From positions 950,669 through 1,014,668 of the forward strand of contig NC_081550.1 in NCBI RefSeq assembly GCF_901000735.1: a DNA stretch of 64,000 nucleotides, in the 5' to 3' direction. Under the pieces are notes generated by a model. The model searched no databases, had not been told where the DNA came from, and worked only from the letters and a program-made list of their open reading frames with translations. A program made the position numbers and the translations under genes. Positions 61,401-64,000 of this stretch are shown here, piece after piece. Numbering within the stretch: position 1 is the first letter of the stretch; the number at the start of each line of letters is the position of its first letter. Origin of the DNA: Corylus avellana (taxonomy: Eukaryota; Streptophyta; Magnoliopsida; Fagales; Betulaceae).

Positions 61401-63921
61401 AAAGCATCTCAGATACAAAGACAGTGACAAGCAATTGATGTTTCAGTAAAGATGTATGAAAAAAATAAAAAACAGAAAACAACAGAAACAAGCAGCCTTA
61501 TGAAAATTCAACACTAGTGAGTGCTTTAAATTGCATTTGACTTCCTGCACAGGCATTAAATGTGGGGCAAATGTCAATCGTGGCAAAGGCAAAAAGCTCA
61601 AGAGAAAACAAGCACAGAATATATAATTAATTAGTTTCTACAGAACTCCTCTATAACTTGAATTTAAAATCCTGCAAAATCAATAGAGGTTAGGACCAAC
61701 TTTTAAAGAAGGGGGAATAAAAACTTCAAGATAATTATTTCAATGAAGTTTCACAAATACACCAAAAAGAAAAAATCTTTATGCTAATAAATTTATTCTA
61801 AAATGAGTAGTGCTAAGTTCGAGTAGAACCACTAGAGGTTAGGACCAACTTTTAAAGAGGGCAAAAAAACTTCATGAGAATTATTTCCACAAACTTTAAA
61901 TAAATAAATAAAAAAAAAAAAAGTCTTCATACCCCCCTCAAACTATTACTTAATTGACAACGTCTCTTCTAAACTTTAGATTGCGACAATGTCCCCCCAA
62001 GAACTAACTACTATGTCCAGCAAGAAATTTTAAGAACTAAACACCCCTGGATTGACTTACATGATGAAAAATGTAGCACAAGCATTCAGGCAAAAACCTA
62101 ATGTTAGCCGCTTCACCCCATATCAAAAAGTTCAAAGAAACAAATAGTAATCTCTTTTCCTTGCTAACAGCTTCCAGGCTGCAAAAAAATAAACCATATT
62201 TTTTCAATAATCACAAAAAACAATTAACAAGAATTCACTCAAGGAACAGCCACAAGGAGTAACAAAAAGATTTTAAAAATCCATACTCGCTCCAAACAGG
62301 CTGAATGCCCAAGTAGGTACACCATTTAATGTAATTGTCGAGGGACTTCAGAAATACTTTCTGTACAGCGGCCTCATCCAATTTCTGGAGCAATATAAAG
62401 GCAAATATCACAATTTGGTGGATTAAATGGTCTAACAAAAAACAAAAATAAAAAATTGAAGACTTTGACCAACCAACAAATAAACAAATGTACTGAACTG
62501 CCATATAGACCAAATATGGGGTTCTTCCACTTCTTACTTGAATTTCTAGCATAAAACAATATTCAAAACTTAAGTTCTCTTTTTCCCTTCGTCTTTTCTT
62601 TTGGGGTTCCCTCGAGTACTCCCCACGTCCCTATTTGCACTTTGTTCAAGAACTATTACTAATACTAAACAAAAAAATGAAATTCTTTCTCTACTTTCAA
62701 GGAGTCCTGGAAGGATCCAGGGAAACTCTCTACACATCTCCACTAATTTTTGTTTTTTTTTTCTTTTGGCACCGGGTATCCGGAGCTTCACTCTGACTAA
62801 TCCCGGGGGGCGCACAGGCCCTCGGCAAGGAGTAATCTCCACTAATTTATCAAAAACAATTATGTGAACATCTGATACAGTATCCAGATCAATGCAGTTT
62901 GTGACAATAATGATCAGAGATTTACCGGTTCAGTTTCTTCAGGTATACGAAGCTGAGATTGCTCATTCGCAAGGAGATTAACTATATGCTCCCGCTGGTT
63001 AGAAACATTTCCCTTCTGGTAACCAAAAACTTTACGCATTAGATACAAGAAACAAGTTATAACAGTAAAAAAATCAAAATATAATAATCTAACAAACATA
63101 GAAAGGGAGGATTTCAAACCCAACATATGGGCATAAGAGAAAGACGACCAAATGAACGAAGGGAAAGAACCTTTCTAATTATCTAAAATGATAAACCAGT
63201 TGAAATAAATATATCCAATTGCAGTTAAACTCAAGCATTAACCTCTGCATTTCCCCACTCACAAGGAAAACATTTGCATTCGACCAAACCAGCATTCAGA
63301 ACCAAAAGAATTCAAACCAGTAACCTAGATTAAGAACAGATTTGATACTAGACCATTTTCACCTGAACCTTGAAAATTTCCAGGCTCAACTCCATCCAAT
63401 GTTACGTAAACCCCACATTGAAGAAACTAAAAATCACAAAAAAAGCAGCAGCAAGACCCTTTCTTCGTCTTTGCATAAAATAAGAATAAGCCCCAATGCT
63501 GAAGGTAAAATGCTCCAAAGGCTTGGTCCATAAGGCAAAGACACCTTATCACTATCCCAACCATTTCAACTTTCATACTTAGAAGTAGTAAAAGTACAGA
63601 CCTGAAATCCAAATATATAATGCAGAAAATCAAGCATATCAGCATCCCTTGTCGCAGGAATAGAAAAATCCGCAGGCAATGTTGGTAGACCAGTACAGTA
63701 TTTTAAAGCTGACACTGCTGCTCGCACCTGACAATACGTTCCTTGGGTTAAATAATGGCAGAAGTAACCAAATATGAACTTGAGACATACATAAAAGGCA
63801 ACAAACTAACCTCAGGCAAACCCACAATGGCATTTGTTAAGGTAGGACCATCCAATGGAATAATGTTATAAGCGATTAAATCTTCTGTCATTGCTGCATC
63901 AGATTCCATCATTCGTTGAAG
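21973..63921 (-). CDS. GSL8: Callose synthase, GSL8/CALS10 orthologue (47 exons, 5' end outside window)
   Basis: A plasma-membrane GT48 1,3-beta-glucan synthase, using UDP-glucose to make callose. The Arabidopsis orthologue acts at the cell plate and plasmodesmata and is needed for cytokinesis. Exon coordinates are given in the four segment entries; they total 5154 nt, all in phase, for about 1717 residues plus stop, against roughly 1900 for the family, so about 190 N-terminal residues lie beyond 64000. Order: N-terminal cytosolic region, FKS1-like domain, first membrane block, large cytosolic GT48 domain, second membrane block. The match favours GSL8 over its paralogue GSL10 ([33 protein letters not shown]). 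The path skips six duplicate exons at 36415-39395, because including them breaks the frame. Many introns carry transposons. Confidence 0.9.
22740..22782. repeat. (TA)n microsatellite
   Basis: An uninterrupted TA run of about 43 bp lies in the GSL8 intron between exons 22825-23007 and 21973-22203. It is likely length-polymorphic. Confidence 0.95.
23988..24016. repeat. (GA)n microsatellite
   Basis: A GA run in the intron upstream of exon 23806-23925. Similar GA runs are at 25834-25863, 15949-15966 and 46466-46494. Confidence 0.9.
29310..36314 (-). CDS. GSL8: GSL8 segment 3: GT48 catalytic exons (copy B)
   Basis: Exons: 36205-36314, 34749-34883, 34329-34397, 34076-34253, 33799-33913, 31182-31301, 29696-29811, 29517-29600, 29310-29422. 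They encode the conserved GT48 core: [20 protein letters not shown]-like [74 protein letters not shown] and [44 protein letters not shown], and [19 protein letters not shown]. All are intact. The same exons in copy A (3418-9480) differ by few codons (for example CRIYG versus CQIYG in the Asp/Gln-rich loop), which suggests both have been under coding constraint or separated recently. Confidence 0.9.
32040..32908. mobile_element. Non-autonomous hAT-type DNA transposon
   Basis: The 869-bp insertion has terminal inverted repeats TAGGGCTGGCAA (left, 32040) and TTGCCAGCCCTA (right, 32897-32908). It is flanked by an 8-bp direct repeat ACTATATC at 32032-32039 and 32909-32916. Copy A carries the uninterrupted target once (6129-6136). 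An 8-bp target duplication and TAGGG...-type ends fit the hAT superfamily. The interior has no transposase: it holds subterminal CGGGTCGACCCG-like repeats and a C/T-rich, GC-rich core (about 32200-32560), so it moved in trans. Confidence 0.92.
36415..39395 (-). pseudogene. GSL8: Redundant GSL8 exons of copy B (six exons)
   Basis: Exons 39310-39395, 39144-39168 and 38538-38632 (on the 1.5-kb contig 38414-39942) and 36867-36964, 36672-36762, 36415-36575 repeat those at 44842-44927, 44676-44700, 44067-44161, 40535-40632, 40340-40430 and 40084-40244. They are intact but, in scaffold order, come after 40084-40244. That exon ends after the second base of a codon while 39310-39395 starts on a first base, so including both breaks the frame. 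The three missing middle exons (43318-43899 equivalents) fall in the 38314-38413 gap. The biological gene probably uses one set only. Confidence 0.85.
38314..38413. other. Assembly gap (100 N)
   Basis: It lies inside the long GSL8 intron of copy B. By comparison with copy A, roughly 1.9 kb (A 11516-13452), including three exons, are missing here. Confidence 0.97.
39574..39942 (+). mobile_element. LINE 3' fragment, copy B (cut by gap)
   Basis: This is the counterpart of the LINE remnant at 14685-15258. It retains the 26 bp deleted in copies A and C, so the zf-RVT frame reads through [20 protein letters not shown]. It ends at the N run. Confidence 0.8.
39943..40042. other. Assembly gap (100 N)
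   Basis: Left flank corresponds to copy A at about 15030, right flank to copy A at 9540. The scaffold therefore steps back by about 5.5 kb across this gap, which is the seam of the redundancy. Confidence 0.97.
40084..50528 (-). CDS. GSL8: GSL8 segment 2: first membrane block and central exons
   Basis: Exons: 50426-50528, 50229-50352, 49933-50122, 49733-49785, 49175-49235, 49014-49095, 47787-47836, 46339-46425, 44842-44927, 44676-44700, 44067-44161, 43818-43899, 43537-43706, 43318-43438, 40535-40632, 40340-40430, 40084-40244. They encode the first hydrophobic block ([59 protein letters not shown]), then the cytosolic stretch [49 protein letters not shown], and the entry to GT48 ([20 protein letters not shown]). 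The 25-nt exon at 44676-44700 encodes TRRSSYSQ. Exons from 44927 leftward belong to segment C, identical to copy A in all that I compared. Confidence 0.87.
40633..43317 (-). repeat. Long intron of segment C with LTR-element-like interior
   Basis: This is the same intron as 10130-12814, with the primer-binding-site-like GCTCTGATACCA at 42204-42215. See that entry for its content; I saw no difference between the two. Confidence 0.5.
45188..45761 (+). mobile_element. LINE 3' fragment in segment C
   Basis: It has the same truncated LINE end as at 14685-15258, including the shared 26-bp deletion, and ends in a poly(A) run at about 45749-45761. Confidence 0.8.
48216..48900 (-). mobile_element. Two minus-strand LINE 3'-tail remnants in a GSL8 intron
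   Basis: At 48218-48310 and 48480-48570 the plus strand shows TTTTTT-AAGTAAT...ATATT..., then GGGACGCAACCC or a decayed equivalent and AGTATACAAGAGAACCCC. This is the reverse complement of the LINE 3' end seen elsewhere in the window. The rest up to about 48900 is AT-rich with faint LINE resemblance. It lies between exons 49014-49095 and 47787-47836. Confidence 0.55.
50542..51081 (-). mobile_element. 5'-truncated LINE abutting a splice acceptor
   Basis: About 540 bp of minus-strand LINE 3' end, with a poly(T) start on the plus strand, GTATACAGAAAGTATACAAG in the 3' UTR, and a zf-RVT remnant at 50748-50969 ([20 protein letters not shown]). An 11-bp direct repeat GAAATATATTT flanks it (50531-50541 and 51082-51092). 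The acceptor AG of GSL8 exon 50426-50528 is at 50530-50529, so the insertion is 11 bp from the splice site. Confidence 0.8.
51250..51370. repeat. Short tandem repeat, TTGGTTAG-TTCTCAACCA units
   Basis: Three diverged units containing TTGGTTAGTGTTCTCAACCA or close variants begin near 51251, 51296 and 51341, just before the copia 5' LTR. Right of the 3' LTR only one unit (about 56936) is seen. Confidence 0.6.
51635..51892 (+). mobile_element. LINE 3' remnant inside the copia element
   Basis: A plus-strand LINE tail with GGTTGCGCCC at 51841-51850, then TCTGCGCTTTTG and a poly(A) run ending near 51892. Upstream sequence reads weakly as LINE coding. It is nested between the 5' LTR and the gag remnant. 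Confidence 0.6.
51957..52500. repeat. AGCTCGGCTCG-rich non-autonomous element
   Basis: The stretch starts TTAGGGGTGTTAAACGAGC and is full of GCTCGGCTCGA-type motifs spaced by AT-rich DNA, an arrangement seen in plant hAT-type MITEs. Related, shorter sequence occurs at 10456-10600, 37268-37420 and 40959-41110. I could not define the right terminus. Confidence 0.45.
52540..53056 (+). mobile_element. LINE ORF1-end plus 3' UTR remnant
   Basis: Plus-strand sequence near 52838-52872 reads [14 protein letters not shown], similar to [16 protein letters not shown] near the end of the LINE ORF1 at 483-2888. It is followed within about 150 bp by a LINE 3' tail (GGTTGCGCTCC near 53005, poly(A) to 53056). 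The ORF2 body is missing, so this is an internally deleted copy. Confidence 0.5.
55037..55372 (+). pseudogene. LINE ORF1 N-terminal module nested in copia pol
   Basis: An open 111-codon stretch includes [30 protein letters not shown] and [10 protein letters not shown], aligning over about 85 residues with [10 protein letters not shown]...[20 protein letters not shown] of the LINE ORF1 at 483-2888. It lies between the integrase and reverse transcriptase remnants of the copia element, so it must derive from a separate insertion. The rest of the LINE is absent. Confidence 0.6.
55469..55699 (+). pseudogene. Copia reverse transcriptase fragment
   Basis: This 76-codon open stretch has [20 protein letters not shown] and the catalytic YADDILLI, diagnostic of the Ty1/copia RT. 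It is closed by a stop directly after the catalytic motif. It is followed by a fragmentary RT end to about 55800. Confidence 0.85.
56234..56593 (+). pseudogene. Copia RNase H fragment
   Basis: The open 119-codon frame contains [51 protein letters not shown] and QLADILTNG, the usual C-terminal RNase H sequence order of copia polyproteins. It ends eight bases before the 3' LTR (56601), as expected. Confidence 0.88.
57073..63921 (-). CDS. GSL8: GSL8 segment 1: N-terminal cytosolic and FKS1-like exons
   Basis: Exons: 63811-63921, 63602-63727, 62926-63015, 62287-62384, 62061-62178, 61066-61191, 59993-60069, 59812-59890, 57073-57195. Landmarks in order: [29 protein letters not shown]; the Gln/Glu-rich [33 protein letters not shown]; the FKS1-like motif [54 protein letters not shown]; and [20 protein letters not shown] leading into the first membrane segment. 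The short exons between 59.8 and 60.1 kb were found by splice-site and family reading, as they are too small to stand out as ORFs. LINE and SINE insertions sit in three introns. Confidence 0.88.
57480..57630. other. Assembly gap (151 N), probably spurious
   Basis: The bases on both sides are the same: TGTTTCCACA at 57470-57479 and 57631-57640. Overlapping them would make the older LINE frame read continuously. Confidence 0.95.
57790..59388 (-). mobile_element. Younger 5'-truncated LINE
   Basis: A 1.6-kb minus-strand LINE 3' part flanked by a perfect 17-bp repeat AAGCTTGATTAAACTTT (57773-57789 and 59389-59405). It has a poly(A) tail (poly(T) at about 57792-57802 on plus), the 3' UTR with GGGCGCAACCC at 57836-57846, and ORF2 from the end of RT through the zf-RVT region. 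The truncated 5' end sits at 59388. Confidence 0.92.
58049..59343 (-). pseudogene. LINE ORF2 C-terminal fragment (RT end and zf-RVT)
   Basis: Residues include [60 protein letters not shown] and [20 protein letters not shown]. The frame shifts at about 58440, after which [20 protein letters not shown] and [19 protein letters not shown] continue in a second frame to about 58049. It lacks the endonuclease and most of RT, so it is dead. Confidence 0.85.
60747..60999 (-). mobile_element. tRNA-derived SINE with perfect target-site duplication
   Basis: A 253-bp element on the minus strand starts CCCCAAGGGGTTGGCTTGG, with an A-box-like TGGCTTGGTGG (60978-60988) and a B-box-like GGTTCGAAAC (60921-60930, reverse complement of plus GTTTCGAACC), and ends in a short poly(A) tail after GATATC. 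The 20-bp repeat TTCAATTCAGGTTTCATGTT flanks it at 60727-60746 and 61000-61019. It lies in a GSL8 intron between exons 61066-61191 and 59993-60069. The split pol III promoter and body beyond the tRNA part identify a SINE rather than a tRNA gene. Confidence 0.93.
62750..62834 (-). mobile_element. 5'-truncated SINE 3' end
   Basis: An 85-bp insertion flanked by a 14-bp repeat ATCTCCACTAATTT (62736-62749 and 62835-62848). Its minus strand contains CCCCCCGGGATTAGTC and GGATACCCGGTGCC, the GC-rich 3' part of a plant SINE, followed by an A-rich tail. It lies in the GSL8 intron between exons 62926-63015 and 62287-62384. Confidence 0.75.
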
Positions 63922-64000
63922 CTGCAAAGAAAAGCAATCATATAAAATCACAAAAAATTAAGATAAGAAAATTACACCATCAGTCTATTTCACAGTTAGT

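Overview
The window is nuclear DNA of a flowering plant. It is AT-rich and intron-dense, with many LINEs, one Ty1/copia element, SINEs and a hAT-type element. The LINE and SINE types suggest a woody eudicot, possibly Fagales, but that is a guess. It is scaffold sequence: runs of N at 17821-17920, 19114-19213, 38314-38413, 39943-40042 (100 each) and 57480-57630 (151) split it into six contigs.

The dominant gene is one callose synthase (GT48 1,3-beta-glucan synthase), orthologous to Arabidopsis GSL8/CALS10, on the minus strand. I traced 47 exons from 63921 down to the stop at 21973. They join in phase to about 1717 residues. The first ~190 residues lie beyond the right edge. Introns hold a nested LINE pair (57.4-59.6 kb), a decayed copia element (51.4-56.8 kb), a LINE abutting a splice acceptor (50.5 kb) and two SINEs.

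The middle of the gene is present more than once. Contig 1 (1-17820) carries a second copy of 20 internal exons (copy A), cut at its 3' side by a LINE (1-2968). Copy B (28.9-39.9 kb) differs from A by scattered substitutions, small indels and a whole hAT insertion. Segment C (40043 to about 46.4 kb) matches A at a constant offset of 30,503. The simplest reading is two haplotypes scaffolded in series, with contig 5 switching haplotype near 46 kb. A real partial duplication is not excluded.

Other genes: a three-exon 3' gene fragment on contig 2 (17978-18973, plus), tentatively PAP/fibrillin family, and the N-terminal part of an uncharacterised Met/Gln/Pro-rich protein (19214-19935, minus) with telo-box motifs upstream. 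I found no new multi-gene system. The points of interest are the assembly/duplication structure and several well-resolved transposon insertions.
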